Positions 14,058 through 23,414 of a DNA stretch of 30,123 nt are shown here, piece after piece. Both the position numbers and the translations under genes were made by a program. This stretch comes from an uncultured Prevotella sp. (GTDB lineage Bacteria; Bacteroidota; Bacteroidia; Bacteroidales; Bacteroidaceae), in the NCBI GenBank assembly GCA_900770515.1, contig CAAHDP010000256.1:1-30123 (forward strand). Reading direction: 5' to 3'. The stretch's first letter is position 1, and each line of letters starts with the position of its first letter. Under the pieces are notes generated by a model. That model worked only from the letters and a program-made list of their open reading frames with translations, did not search any database and had not been told where the DNA came from.

Positions 14058-17051
14058 TTACTTACAAAGACCTGCATAAGGGCATGAAGTACATCTTTCC
14101 TTATCTACAGTTGGGCGGAAAGGCAATTCCTTATTAAAGATATCTGAGAGGATTTTTTTGATGCCCTCCCAAAAATCATCTTTAAGATCAGCCACATTCT
14201 CTATATAACAGCCTTTACCAAATTTCAGGGTCGGATCGAATTCTTCTGCTCGAGCATTCTGAATAAAAAGCAGACCAGGCGATACAGGATCCTTTGCAGG
14301 ATTGAGAGAAGAAGACTGACTTACAATCAAAGCATAGAGGATAGTCTGCAGATAGTAATCATTATGCTTGCGCAACATCTCCGGATTGAACACTTCATCA
14401 ATACTCATAGGATGAGAGCTGGATGCTCTACCTGTTTTATAGTCAATAACCCGAATCTTCTCTGCTAAGTTTTCTACTCCTGGCTTGCCATTTGCTGCAA
14501 CAGAATCCAACCTATCGATAAAACCAGATATGGTGATATTCTTATCACCACTGGAAGTAGGCAGGCAAAACTTTGTCTCTATCGGAATCTCCAGACCTAA
14601 AATAGTAAATGGTGCCTGGCGACTATCAATAATCAATAACTGCTTCAAATAATTGGCAATCACTTCTCTATTGATAAGTTGCAGTCCGTTATACTTTGGC
14701 TGATAGCCATTGCTACTGACCTTGAACAGCTCTTCACGGAAAGCCTGATCAACTATCCGATAAATCAAGACTTCATTTTTAATCGCATTCTCAAAATCAA
14801 CCTTTGTTATAACGACAGGGTGGATGAGCTGCTCTTTACCATCTTTATCTAGCCTAATTGCTGATTTTGCAGCAAACTGCAGGTAGATAAGCTGAGCAGC
14901 ACGATGGAATATATTACCGAATATGCGATTGTCTATCTCGTCCTCATCTATGAGATCAGGCTCATCCAGTTTTTCTATATACTTATAGTAAAAACGCTTT
15001 TCGCATCTCATATATGTATTGATGAAAGTAGGGGATATCTTCCAATGCTCATTCAATTTATTCCATATTGCCTCTGTCTTATTTACTTCTTTATACTCAT
15101 CGCGACAAGGAGTCTGCCCCAATTTAAACGAGTGACGGTGTACTGTATTCTTTCCTTCTATCATCAACTGCAACATAAAGCGACTCATTTCGCCTGTCTG
15201 CCCTTCTTCTGTAGCATTATTATAGGTAAATGCCAAATGCTGGCAACGCTGTATCATGCGATAAAAATAATATGCAGAGATGGCTACCTTATTGTCAATG
15301 GTAGTCAATCCATAAGCTTTTCTTATAGAATAAGGGATAAACGAAGCATCGTTGACACCCTTCGGCCACTTTCCTTCATTACATGATAAGACTAGCATAT
15401 AATCGAAATCGAGATTTCGGGTTTCCAAGACTCCCATAATCTGTATACCTACAGCTGGTTCGCCATGAAATGGGATGCTGGTAGTCTGGAACAATTGCAG
15501 AATCAAGCGCTCCAAGGTTATTGTATCAACCTTTAAATCGCCACTCTCAACAAGTCCTCTCAGACGATTGATTACAGTATAAGAACGGAAAAGAGACTCC
15601 TGGAAGAGCTGGTCCACATTCTCTTGCTTTGTAGTATAACCTATCTGCTTGAGAATATCTATCAGATAGTTTAGCAATCCCATATTATACTCATCAAGAT
15701 TCTCAACCTTATCTATATCTCTGAACAATATGGCAAGTCCTTCATCCTCATTCATGATGAGTGAACTTCTATCTGGATAGAACGTCTTCTTTGATTCCAA
15801 CTGCTCAATAACCTGCAGATTGAGCTGTGAAATATAACGGGCATAAGGATGTCGTAGGACAGCAAGAACCTGATGCAGGCGATAGGTATTGCTAGACTTA
15901 GGATGTCCGATGCCCTGCAATTGAATAACCTGTTGAATCAGACTATAGAAAGGCGTCTGCTGCAAAGGATATCCGATAGTTATATTTACATGTTCTACCT
16001 CCTTTGGGAGAGAATGTAAAACAGTAGGGAGTAAGCTTTCGTCAGCAAGAACAATTGCCACATTGCCAGTCTCCTTGCACAACCCGTTCTCTTTTAGCCA
16101 AGTATGTACGTATCTAGCCTGTACATTTTCTGTCGGAGCTGAAAAATAGTTGATTTTCTTCTTCGTGGAAAAATTATCATATATATTCCTTGCAGATTGA
16201 CCGGACTCGTTCCCGTTGTCCTCTGCTTCAAACTTACCTTTATACGAATCGGCATCCAGTTCGTTAGGAAAATATTTCAGATTCTGTCGGATATAATGTC
16301 CCGCTTCATGGTTGTTATCCATATAAGCTTTGTCATAATCCCAATAGAAGACAGCCTTTCCTTCTTTCATCAACCTATCACATAATTGCATCTCCACCTT
16401 CTGCAACATATTAAAGCCGACGAAAACATACTTCTTATGTTCAAACTTGAGATTCTCATCAGTCACTACCTGGCGATAAAGCGCACCTTCATAGGCAAGT
16501 CCCTGCTGGGCGAGACGACTATTGAAATCGTTGTAGATGTCAAGAAAATGACTCCATAATTGGAGGAAGCGCTTCTTCAATTCCGAATTGTGGTCATCCG
16601 AAAAATTACTGAAGAACTTCTGAATCATCTTCTTCTGGTCATTTGTCAGATAGGAGATATCATCAAGTTCATGAATATCTTTTAAGTTGGAGAACACCTG
16701 TTGTGCATCTGCCATATTTTTATCAATATCGTCAAAATCGGTAATGAGCATCTGACCCCAACCATAGAAATGGTCTAGAGTCTCATCGATCTCTGTACAT
16801 TTCACGAATGATTTGTGCAAATCGCATACCAGCTTAATAGGATCAGCTACCTTCAGTGGACTGTTCTGTCGGAACAATTCACTGATAGTAATATATGAAG
16901 GAGACCATATAGCATCATGCTCAATCTCTGCAAGATAAGTGTCAAGGAAGAGAGAGGCACGTTTATTAGGGAAGACGACAACTATGTCACTCATATCCCT
17001 GCCATATTTCTCTCTCAAATCTCTTGCTACTGATTTAAGAAATGGTATCAT
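14058..17051 (-). CDS. addB: AddB-like subunit with PD-(D/E)XK nuclease and Fe-S cluster
   Basis: The 997-aa partner of AddA in the two-subunit helicase-nuclease that processes DNA double-strand ends for RecA-dependent repair. The N-terminal portion has a degenerate helicase fold: where Walker A would be, it reads VVVFPNKRASLFL, with no GKT, as expected for AddB. The C-terminal nuclease domain shows His in GNIFHRAAQ, an aspartate in GFIDRLD, and D870-x-K872 in VIDYKTG. The Fe-S cluster ligands are Cys683 (in YMRCEKRFYY) and the C-terminal set Cys987, Cys990 and Cys996 (CTSCPYAGLC), the arrangement known for AddB nucleases. It starts 50 nt after addA ends, so both belong to one operon. Often annotated only as PD-(D/E)XK nuclease family protein. 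Confidence 0.9.
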   Translation of the reverse strand: MIPFLKSVARDLREKYGRDMSDIVVVFPNKRASLFLDTYLAEIEHDAIWSPSYITISELFRQNSPLKVADPIKLVCDLHKSFVKCTEIDETLDHFYGWGQMLITDFDDIDKNMADAQQVFSNLKDIHELDDISYLTNDQKKMIQKFFSNFSDDHNSELKKRFLQLWSHFLDIYNDFNSRLAQQGLAYEGALYRQVVTDENLKFEHKKYVFVGFNMLQKVEMQLCDRLMKEGKAVFYWDYDKAYMDNNHEAGHYIRQNLKYFPNELDADSYKGKFEAEDNGNESGQSARNIYDNFSTKKKINYFSAPTENVQARYVHTWLKENGLCKETGNVAIVLADESLLPTVLHSLPKEVEHVNITIGYPLQQTPFYSLIQQVIQLQGIGHPKSSNTYRLHQVLAVLRHPYARYISQLNLQVIEQLESKKTFYPDRSSLIMNEDEGLAILFRDIDKVENLDEYNMGLLNYLIDILKQIGYTTKQENVDQLFQESLFRSYTVINRLRGLVESGDLKVDTITLERLILQLFQTTSIPFHGEPAVGIQIMGVLETRNLDFDYMLVLSCNEGKWPKGVNDASFIPYSIRKAYGLTTIDNKVAISAYYFYRMIQRCQHLAFTYNNATEEGQTGEMSRFMLQLMIEGKNTVHRHSFKLGQTPCRDEYKEVNKTEAIWNKLNEHWKISPTFINTYMRCEKRFYYKYIEKLDEPDLIDEDEIDNRIFGNIFHRAAQLIYLQFAAKSAIRLDKDGKEQLIHPVVITKVDFENAIKNEVLIYRIVDQAFREELFKVSSNGYQPKYNGLQLINREVIANYLKQLLIIDSRQAPFTILGLEIPIETKFCLPTSSGDKNITISGFIDRLDSVAANGKPGVENLAEKIRVIDYKTGRASSSHPMSIDEVFNPEMLRKHNDYYLQTILYALIVSQSSSLNPAKDPVSPGLLFIQNARAEEFDPTLKFGKGCYIENVADLKDDFWEGIKKILSDIFNKELPFRPTVDKERCTSCPYAGLCK

Positions 17052-17101
17052 AGCTTTATTTTATTTCTAGTTTTGACTATCAAAACTTGTTATTTTCATT
17101 A

Positions 17102-20100
17102 TTATTTTACTTCTACGACCTTGTTGGGATAAACATACCACAGATAACCGGTAATGTTCTGGTATCCCATTTCACGCAACAAGTCCATATATCCACGAAC
17201 CTGCTCCTGATGTTCTTCCTTAGGTTTACCAAACTTGAAGTCTACAACTACCGCTTCCTTCCCATCTTTCATCACACGGTCTGGACGGAATTTGACAGCT
17301 TTCCCATCCATATATTTCACGATAGAGCATTCGTTCAAAACTCGCCAACGGTTCGAGAACCAGTCTTTTACCTGAGGAGAGGCAAGGCGTTGCTTAATCA
17401 TCTTCTCCAATCTTTCGTTAGATACGTTATCATCGTAGAGAATGCCATCTATTTCCAATTGCTTGAGTGCACTTTCTACATCATCAGAAGTCTTGATACT
17501 AGAAAAAATGCTATGCAAGACCGTACCCATTTTGATGTAGAATTTCTGCTGTTCCTCAGCCTCATCGCCCTCAACAAAGTCGCGGCTCTTATTACTCTGC
17601 TTGAATTCCGGTAATTCCGGATTTACATAAAGTACGACATCAACTGGCGCCTCATCTTTCAGGAAGACGTTGGCTGATTCTTTCTTCATTTCTGGTTTTT
17701 CGTTCTCTATGATGAGTTCACCATAAGAAAAGTCAATATCTTCAGAAGACTCCGAACCTATACCCGATAATTCTACAGGGACACCCGTACCCTCTAAATT
17801 CCTGGCAACATTCTGAAGAACCGATTCTATCAAGTATGCGCGACTGTTCTGATTGCCTCGCTTACCCAATACAAACAGACTATGACTGGCACGGGTAAAG
17901 GCAACATACAGCAGGTTCAAATTATCCACTACATTCTGCAAATGCTCATGATGATAATCCGGCTCATAGATGGATTGCATCATGGTTTTGGCATTGAAGT
18001 CAATCGGTACGAGGGGCAGTTCATTGAATGGCTCCTCTTGCGGCTCACACCAGATAGTATTCATTTTTTCCAGTTTCCAGTCGCAGAAAGGCATGATTAC
18101 ATAATCAAATTCCAATCCTTTACTCTTATGGATGGTGATAAGTCTGATTCCGTTAATTCCATCACAATGAATACTTTTCTCATGAATGGTATTGTCCCAT
18201 TCCTTGAGGAAGGCATCAATGTTGCTGCTGTTGTCAACCAGATATTCATTCATCTTGTCATAGAAGGCACAGACATAAGCACTCTGTTTCTTCATATCTT
18301 TTACCTTATCCATTTCCAAGATAGCATAAAGAATCTCCGTAAGCTCAAAGAGTGGCTTTTCCAACAGGGTTTCACGCTGTGACAATATTTTTCCCACTAT
18401 GTTCGGATTCCCCAAGTACTTGATTGCATACTTGGCAAGAATGGCCTTTGCAATGGCATCTTCAGGACAAGCCATAAGACGCAAAGCCACAACGAGGGTA
18501 GAAACAGCTTGTGAAGCATCCAGTCGGAATGCTTCATCAGAGACCATCATAAAATCGGAATTCTCCATAAAGTAGGCTGCAATGTCCTGAATAGCTTTAT
18601 TGCTACGTACCAGAATGGCGATTTTATTGGCAGGAACTCCCATTGCTGTGAGTTCTGTTACAATTTCCAACGACTGCTTCATCATGCTTTCCGTAGTGTC
18701 TTCACCTCCTAGGAGTTGCACATCTACATATCCCTGCTTTCCCTTCTTCTCAGGTACCTGCTGACAAACATCAGCATAAGCATTTACCAATTGTTTTACC
18801 TGTTCCTGATTAGAGTCTTTCAGCATCTCACACTCTTGCTTGGCTGCTTCTACAAAGAAAGCATTATTAAAGGCGATGATGTTGCGGTCTGAGCGATAAT
18901 TGGTATCAAGAGTTTTCATTTCGAGCGACTTGGTTCCACCGAATTCATTCTCAATATTATTGAGCAATCGCCAATCACCCGATCTCCATCTGTAGATACT
19001 CTGCTTTACGTCTCCCACAATAAGATTTCCTGCATTTTCTCTACTCATGGTTTCCTCCAGCAGAACCTTGAAATTCTGCCATTGTATGGTACTGGTATCC
19101 TGGAATTCATCTATCATCACATGATCAAGTTGAGTTCCTATCTTTTCAAAGATAAAAGGCGAGTCACTGTCTTCAACCAAAGCATGGAGTAGAGTCTGAG
19201 TATCACTCAACAGGAAACGGTTGGCTACCTGGTTCAGTTCTCTCACTTTTTGATCGATACTACCCAGCAAACGCAACTGGTTGAGATGCTTCATCGTAAG
19301 AGAAGCGCTCTTGTAGTCCTTCACCCATTCCGGTCTTTTCTCTTCAGAGAATGTCAAAATTGGATAAAGCGTATCAGATACAAACATAAACAGAGGTGAT
19401 TGATCCTTTACATCACTTTTCTTGACCCAAGCCTCCGGACCAGCGTAACATTTTTTGAAGGTAGAATTTATCAAGTCATCATCATCATATTTGCCTATCT
19501 TCAATTTATTGAAATAGCTCCAGATTCCCCTGGTTTTTCCTGCCAGATCATCAGCAGTATATCCACCTTCTTCAAGACTATCAAAGAAAGTAGCAGCAAT
19601 CTCCTGTAGCTTCTCTCTTGCCTGGCTTCTGATTTCTTTCATTTTAGCAGTAAATTCCTTGAAGAATCCTTCCTTTGACATGCACTGATTCAAAGTATCA
19701 GAATGTTCCTTATAATAATCCTTGAAGATATTCTCACCAAATTTCTTGATAGGTCCAATTACATTCCAACTTCTATCTTCGTCTATGCTTTCCTGAATAT
19801 AATCCAATATCCAGAAGAGTAGGCGGTCTGTACTGGTTAAACTTTCTATCAGTTCATCCACAGCCTGCTGTTCTACCTGATAATCGTTCAATCCAATACG
19901 TAGATTAGCTGCGAGATCCAATTCACGAGCTAGATTACGCAATACTCCTTGAAAAAAAGTATCAATAGTCTGTACACGGAAGTAATTGTAGTTATGCAAG
20001 AGGAGTCGCAGGGCTTCTGCAGCATTCTTTCTTATGACTTCCTCAGAAAGATGAGGCAAGGCATTCTTGATTTGCTCAAAATAGCCATTCGATTCTTCCA

Positions 20101-20296
20101 GTCCATGAGCAATGCCATAAAGCTGGCTCAATATACGCATCTTCATCTCTTCTGTTGCCTTGTTGGTAAAGGTTACTGCGAGAATAGTGCGATAAGCCAT
20201 AGGATTCTCTATCACGAGAGTCATATATTCTTTGGCGAGGGTGAAGGTCTTGCCTGATCCTGCACTAGCCTTGTATACAGTTAATTGTGAATTCAT
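17102..20296 (-). CDS. addA: AddA-like UvrD/Rep helicase-nuclease subunit
   Basis: A 1064-aa superfamily 1A helicase with a C-terminal RecB-type nuclease domain. Motifs in order are Walker A ASAGSGKT (10-17), FTNKATEEM (motif Ia), Walker B DEFQD (396-400), VGDVKQSIYRWRSGD (motif III), NYRSD (motif IV), TIHKSKGLEFD (motif V) and LLYVAFTRA (motif VI). The nuclease domain then shows GTVLHSIFSSI, RPDRVM and D1019-x-K1021 in VVDFKFG. Together with AddB it forms a RecBCD-equivalent complex that unwinds and trims double-strand ends; no recB, recC or recD is seen here. The gene begins 42 nt after the DUF5686 gene and is followed by addB, so all three appear co-transcribed. The N-terminus MNSQLTVYKASAG is the family start. 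Confidence 0.95.
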   Translation of the reverse strand: MNSQLTVYKASAGSGKTFTLAKEYMTLVIENPMAYRTILAVTFTNKATEEMKMRILSQLYGIAHGLEESNGYFEQIKNALPHLSEEVIRKNAAEALRLLLHNYNYFRVQTIDTFFQGVLRNLARELDLAANLRIGLNDYQVEQQAVDELIESLTSTDRLLFWILDYIQESIDEDRSWNVIGPIKKFGENIFKDYYKEHSDTLNQCMSKEGFFKEFTAKMKEIRSQAREKLQEIAATFFDSLEEGGYTADDLAGKTRGIWSYFNKLKIGKYDDDDLINSTFKKCYAGPEAWVKKSDVKDQSPLFMFVSDTLYPILTFSEEKRPEWVKDYKSASLTMKHLNQLRLLGSIDQKVRELNQVANRFLLSDTQTLLHALVEDSDSPFIFEKIGTQLDHVMIDEFQDTSTIQWQNFKVLLEETMSRENAGNLIVGDVKQSIYRWRSGDWRLLNNIENEFGGTKSLEMKTLDTNYRSDRNIIAFNNAFFVEAAKQECEMLKDSNQEQVKQLVNAYADVCQQVPEKKGKQGYVDVQLLGGEDTTESMMKQSLEIVTELTAMGVPANKIAILVRSNKAIQDIAAYFMENSDFMMVSDEAFRLDASQAVSTLVVALRLMACPEDAIAKAILAKYAIKYLGNPNIVGKILSQRETLLEKPLFELTEILYAILEMDKVKDMKKQSAYVCAFYDKMNEYLVDNSSNIDAFLKEWDNTIHEKSIHCDGINGIRLITIHKSKGLEFDYVIMPFCDWKLEKMNTIWCEPQEEPFNELPLVPIDFNAKTMMQSIYEPDYHHEHLQNVVDNLNLLYVAFTRASHSLFVLGKRGNQNSRAYLIESVLQNVARNLEGTGVPVELSGIGSESSEDIDFSYGELIIENEKPEMKKESANVFLKDEAPVDVVLYVNPELPEFKQSNKSRDFVEGDEAEEQQKFYIKMGTVLHSIFSSIKTSDDVESALKQLEIDGILYDDNVSNERLEKMIKQRLASPQVKDWFSNRWRVLNECSIVKYMDGKAVKFRPDRVMKDGKEAVVVDFKFGKPKEEHQEQVRGYMDLLREMGYQNITGYLWYVYPNKVVEVK

Positions 20297-20338
20297 ATAT
20301 CGTTTTGAATTTTATCTTATTTCTAATTTTGAAAAAGT

Positions 20339-22369
20339 TTACCAGTTTCTGAACAGTTCGAAGCCGAAGCGACAACCGATACCATCAAATGAAGCATTAT
20401 GGAATGCTGCGAAGACACCCAAAGTCATCAGTCGGGTAGTGACTCCATATCCTAATTCAGAATAAGGATGCAGATGTCGGACAACCAGAGAGCTGACATA
20501 CAACCTTTCCTTCTCCACGAATCTTCCTATCAGCGGAACCCATGCCACTGCCAGCATCGGCGCTTCGTATGTAAAATTAGTGCGGACGTAATAATCACTG
20601 GCATTATACCATTGAGAACTGAGCAATTCGAACTCTCCACTCCAATCATCATTCCAGCCTCCCGGAATGTTATTGTCATGGAAATTTGTATAATCTACAA
20701 AATCCCAATGATCGCCTTTCCGCGTATAGAAGCCGCTACCTACTCTAAGTGAGTAGGAACGACGACGGGAGGAATAGAAAATACTCTGAGCATCCATTTC
20801 AACTCTTTCATAGTCAATATTGGAGCCTAGCAGTCCCTTGATTCCACGTTCATAGTCCAGTGTGAGAACGGGTCCCCGCTTACCTTTGGGCGACCATTGT
20901 ATCCCAATGGTTGGAGCCGATGACTTATAACTTGAAGGATAGCCGTGAGATGTATAAAACGCCGGATTTACTGCCAGACGCTTATGGTTAACCAAACCCA
21001 CCTCAAATGCCAGATGCTGGTTGAAACGCCAATGGTTGGTTAGCTTCAGATAATCGTTTTTGAACTCATAATTGCTGATGGTATCCGTCGGTGTATTGGT
21101 ATCAACAAACTTCCAGGCCACTCGATTGGTTGTAATATGATTGCCATTACCCATTTCTGCCTTGAAATACCCCTCATGCAGGTTGTTATATCTAAAGATA
21201 AGTGGCAATCGGAAGTAGAAACGATGCTGTCTCATACTATATCCACCTTTGAATTGCAAACTGAGCAGAAAGTTATGGTCGAAAGCATATTGCATTCTCA
21301 AGTCGAACTTATATACCAATCCTTTACGTTCTGAGTAACCCATATAGAGTGGATTAAAGATAGGACTCAACCTGAAATAACCCTGATTTTCCTTTCCGAA
21401 ATCTTGCGAAATACGATTCAGCATATTGTCGCCCACCATATCCCAGAGCACATCCTTTACAAAGTTATTTTCTTTATGAGTCAAAGTATCTTTATTTCTG
21501 CAGGCCTTGTAGTAAGATTGATAAATGCTCTCTTCGTCCTGGTTCAATTCCTCCGGCCTCACTCTTGCCATGAAGGCAGTATCAGATAACTGCTTGAGCG
21601 AATCCGTCTGCAAATCGGGCAAATCATAAACCGTAACATATCTTCCAACAATCTTGTTGCCAAGGAACCGGAAATTCGCTCTCATATCACACTTTTTGGG
21701 GACCAGCGACTTAAAACCTTCCGCTCCCATTTTTACGGAGATGAAGAAGCGGGTCATGTCATATTCACCTTCAAAATCTACCATACTGATTTTTCCAGTC
21801 TTGCTGTCAACAATCGCCCTGGTAAGTACCGTCTGCGTATTCTTTATTCTCGGATATGCATAAACCTGAGCCATACCAAAGGGGAGAGGGGTAACAGAAT
21901 ACTTATAATACATCCGATTGGAACGATGAAAAGGGGAGAGGATGTTCTCCTGAAAGAGATTTTCTTCATACACATTTGGAGTCATGTATCTCAACGCCTG
22001 CTCCATCGTTCGACTTCTGTGCGGAATAGTACTGATACCAAGAAGCCGCTTATTTATCAACTTACCATTAGCATCATGACTCATCCTATTATAATACTCG
22101 CTGACAAATTTTCTACCACCTCCATGTGCCACAGCATACATGGTTGGAACGAGCATGAGCAGGGCATTACGCCTATTTGTACGAAGCTGGAATTTTGTAT
22201 ATGCGCAAGAGGTATGAGCTGCTCTACCTGTAGTATCCACAGTTTGGGCATAATGAAATATCAAATGCATCACCGAATCTGCATAGGCATCCTTCGGTGA
22301 CGATCTTCTGGCGCATGCCCAACAAGGCAGCAACGTGAAGAACAAGAGGCATAATAGATATTTCTTCAT
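20339..22369 (-). CDS. DUF5686 family outer-membrane beta-barrel protein
   Basis: A 676-aa exported protein of unknown function. The frame is open to 22441, but the promoter at 22411-22442 overlaps that stretch, so I place the start at the ATG at 22369, which gives a clean signal peptide (MKKYLLCLLFFTLLPCWACA). The body has the DUF5686 pattern: an early NVYEENLFQENILSPFHRS segment, a middle region with YYKACRNKDT, and a C-terminal half of alternating hydrophobic/polar strands rich in aromatic residues ending ELFRNW, as expected for an outer-membrane barrel. It lacks the N-terminal carboxypeptidase-regulatory-like domain found on many relatives. It is the first gene of a unit with addA and addB; there is no obvious functional reason for that pairing. 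Confidence 0.82.
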   Translation of the reverse strand: MKKYLLCLLFFTLLPCWACARRSSPKDAYADSVMHLIFHYAQTVDTTGRAAHTSCAYTKFQLRTNRRNALLMLVPTMYAVAHGGGRKFVSEYYNRMSHDANGKLINKRLLGISTIPHRSRTMEQALRYMTPNVYEENLFQENILSPFHRSNRMYYKYSVTPLPFGMAQVYAYPRIKNTQTVLTRAIVDSKTGKISMVDFEGEYDMTRFFISVKMGAEGFKSLVPKKCDMRANFRFLGNKIVGRYVTVYDLPDLQTDSLKQLSDTAFMARVRPEELNQDEESIYQSYYKACRNKDTLTHKENNFVKDVLWDMVGDNMLNRISQDFGKENQGYFRLSPIFNPLYMGYSERKGLVYKFDLRMQYAFDHNFLLSLQFKGGYSMRQHRFYFRLPLIFRYNNLHEGYFKAEMGNGNHITTNRVAWKFVDTNTPTDTISNYEFKNDYLKLTNHWRFNQHLAFEVGLVNHKRLAVNPAFYTSHGYPSSYKSSAPTIGIQWSPKGKRGPVLTLDYERGIKGLLGSNIDYERVEMDAQSIFYSSRRRSYSLRVGSGFYTRKGDHWDFVDYTNFHDNNIPGGWNDDWSGEFELLSSQWYNASDYYVRTNFTYEAPMLAVAWVPLIGRFVEKERLYVSSLVVRHLHPYSELGYGVTTRLMTLGVFAAFHNASFDGIGCRFGFELFRNW

Positions 22370-22374
22370 ACAAA

Positions 22375-22408
22375 TAAAAAATCGGGAACAGAACAGTCTG
22401 TACCCGAT
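22375..22408 (-). terminator. rpoD terminator placed at the DUF5686 transcription start
   Basis: Minus strand ATCGGG-T-ACAGA, loop CTGT, TCTGT-T-CCCGAT (22408-22381), followed by TTTTTATTTG. This is a strong intrinsic terminator 36 nt after the rpoD stop. It begins where the DUF5686 promoter should initiate (about 22404). Confidence 0.8.
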
Positions 22409-22410
22409 TG

Positions 22411-22442
22411 CAAAGTTAACTATATCTGCGCAAATATCCAAA
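22411..22442 (-). promoter_or_regulatory. Promoter for DUF5686-addA-addB
   Basis: Minus strand TTTG (22442-22439), 20 nt, TAACTTTG (22418-22411). The -33 box lies two bases after the rpoD stop codon. The predicted start (about 22404) falls at the foot of the terminator hairpin. Confidence 0.7.
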
Positions 22443-22444
22443 TT

Positions 22445-23320
22445 TTAACCTAGATATTTTGCAAGAATTTTTATATTTCCGGATTCGCGCAACTTTGTAA
22501 TGCTTTTTTCGCGTATTTGGCGAACACGTTCACGCGTCAATCCCATCTTGTCGCCAATCTCTTCCAGTCCCTTTTCGGTTTCTCCGATGCCATAACATGC
22601 ACACAAGATTTTGCGCTCTCTTTCTTTCAAGACCTTACCAAGAACAGCTCTCAATTCCTGAGCCATACTTTCATGATCAACGCCTTTGTCTGTACGGCTA
22701 TCATCACCACTTGACATCACGTCAACCATGGCATTATCGTCATCATCAGATCCGAATGGGGCATCAATACTTACATGATGACCACTCGCCATCATGCTCT
22801 GGGCTATCTTGTCTTCGTCAACACCCGTTCTATCTGAAATTTCCTGTACGCTAGGCTTTCGCAGATTCTCTTGTTCAAACTTGTTGATTTCCTGATTTAC
22901 CTTATTTAGCGAACCAACCTGATTGAGAGGTAGTCTGACTATACGACTCTGTTCAGCTATTGCCTGCAAAATACTCTGACGAACCCACCATACCGCATAG
23001 GATATAAACTTAAAACCTCTCGTTTCATCAAATCGCTCAGCCGCCTTGATAAGTCCGATGTTTCCTTCATCAATCAGGTCGGTAAGCGTTAGACCCTGAT
23101 GCTGGTATTGTTTAGCAACAGACACCACAAAGCGCAGGTTGGCTTCTACCAATCTATTCTTTGCTCTTTCACCGGCTCTACCTCCCTTCCGGATAATTTG
23201 AGCCAGTTCTATTTCCTCATCGATAGAAATCATAGGCGCACGACCTATCTCAACAAGATATTTGTCGAGAGCCTCACTATTACGATTTGTTATACTTTTC
23301 TGTATCTTAAGTTGTCTCAT
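22445..23320 (-). CDS. rpoD: Primary sigma factor RpoD (sigma-AB type)
   Basis: The housekeeping sigma subunit of RNA polymerase, expected to read the TTTG/TAnnTTTG promoters in this window. It is 291 aa and lacks region 1.1, as is normal for Bacteroidota. Region 1.2 covers about 16-50 (LDKYLVEIGRAPMIS). Region 2 includes LTLTDLIDEGNIGLIKAAERF and the melting block FKFISYAVWWVRQSI with both tryptophans. Region 3 is about 150-210 and includes the acidic finger GSDDDDNAMVDVM. Region 4 ends with the helix-turn-helix GLEEIGDKMGLTRERVRQIR. It lies 94 nt after the GH25 gene on the same strand; I found no clear promoter in that gap, so it may be partly read from the kdsB operon. A terminator follows directly. 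Confidence 0.95.
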   Translation of the reverse strand: MRQLKIQKSITNRNSEALDKYLVEIGRAPMISIDEEIELAQIIRKGGRAGERAKNRLVEANLRFVVSVAKQYQHQGLTLTDLIDEGNIGLIKAAERFDETRGFKFISYAVWWVRQSILQAIAEQSRIVRLPLNQVGSLNKVNQEINKFEQENLRKPSVQEISDRTGVDEDKIAQSMMASGHHVSIDAPFGSDDDDNAMVDVMSSGDDSRTDKGVDHESMAQELRAVLGKVLKERERKILCACYGIGETEKGLEEIGDKMGLTRERVRQIREKSITKLRESGNIKILAKYLG

Positions 23321-23414
23321 ATTTGCTATACTTTCTTTTAGTTACACCCATTTAAGTGCGAATATAGCAAAAAAAACAATACGTTGTTATTTTTAATAAC
23401 TTACTTTAACATAA

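Noticed and set aside
14904..15386. 160-codon plus-strand frame inside addB
   Set aside because: Complement of a conserved nuclease/helicase gene; cysteine- and isoleucine-rich translation typical of a shadow frame.
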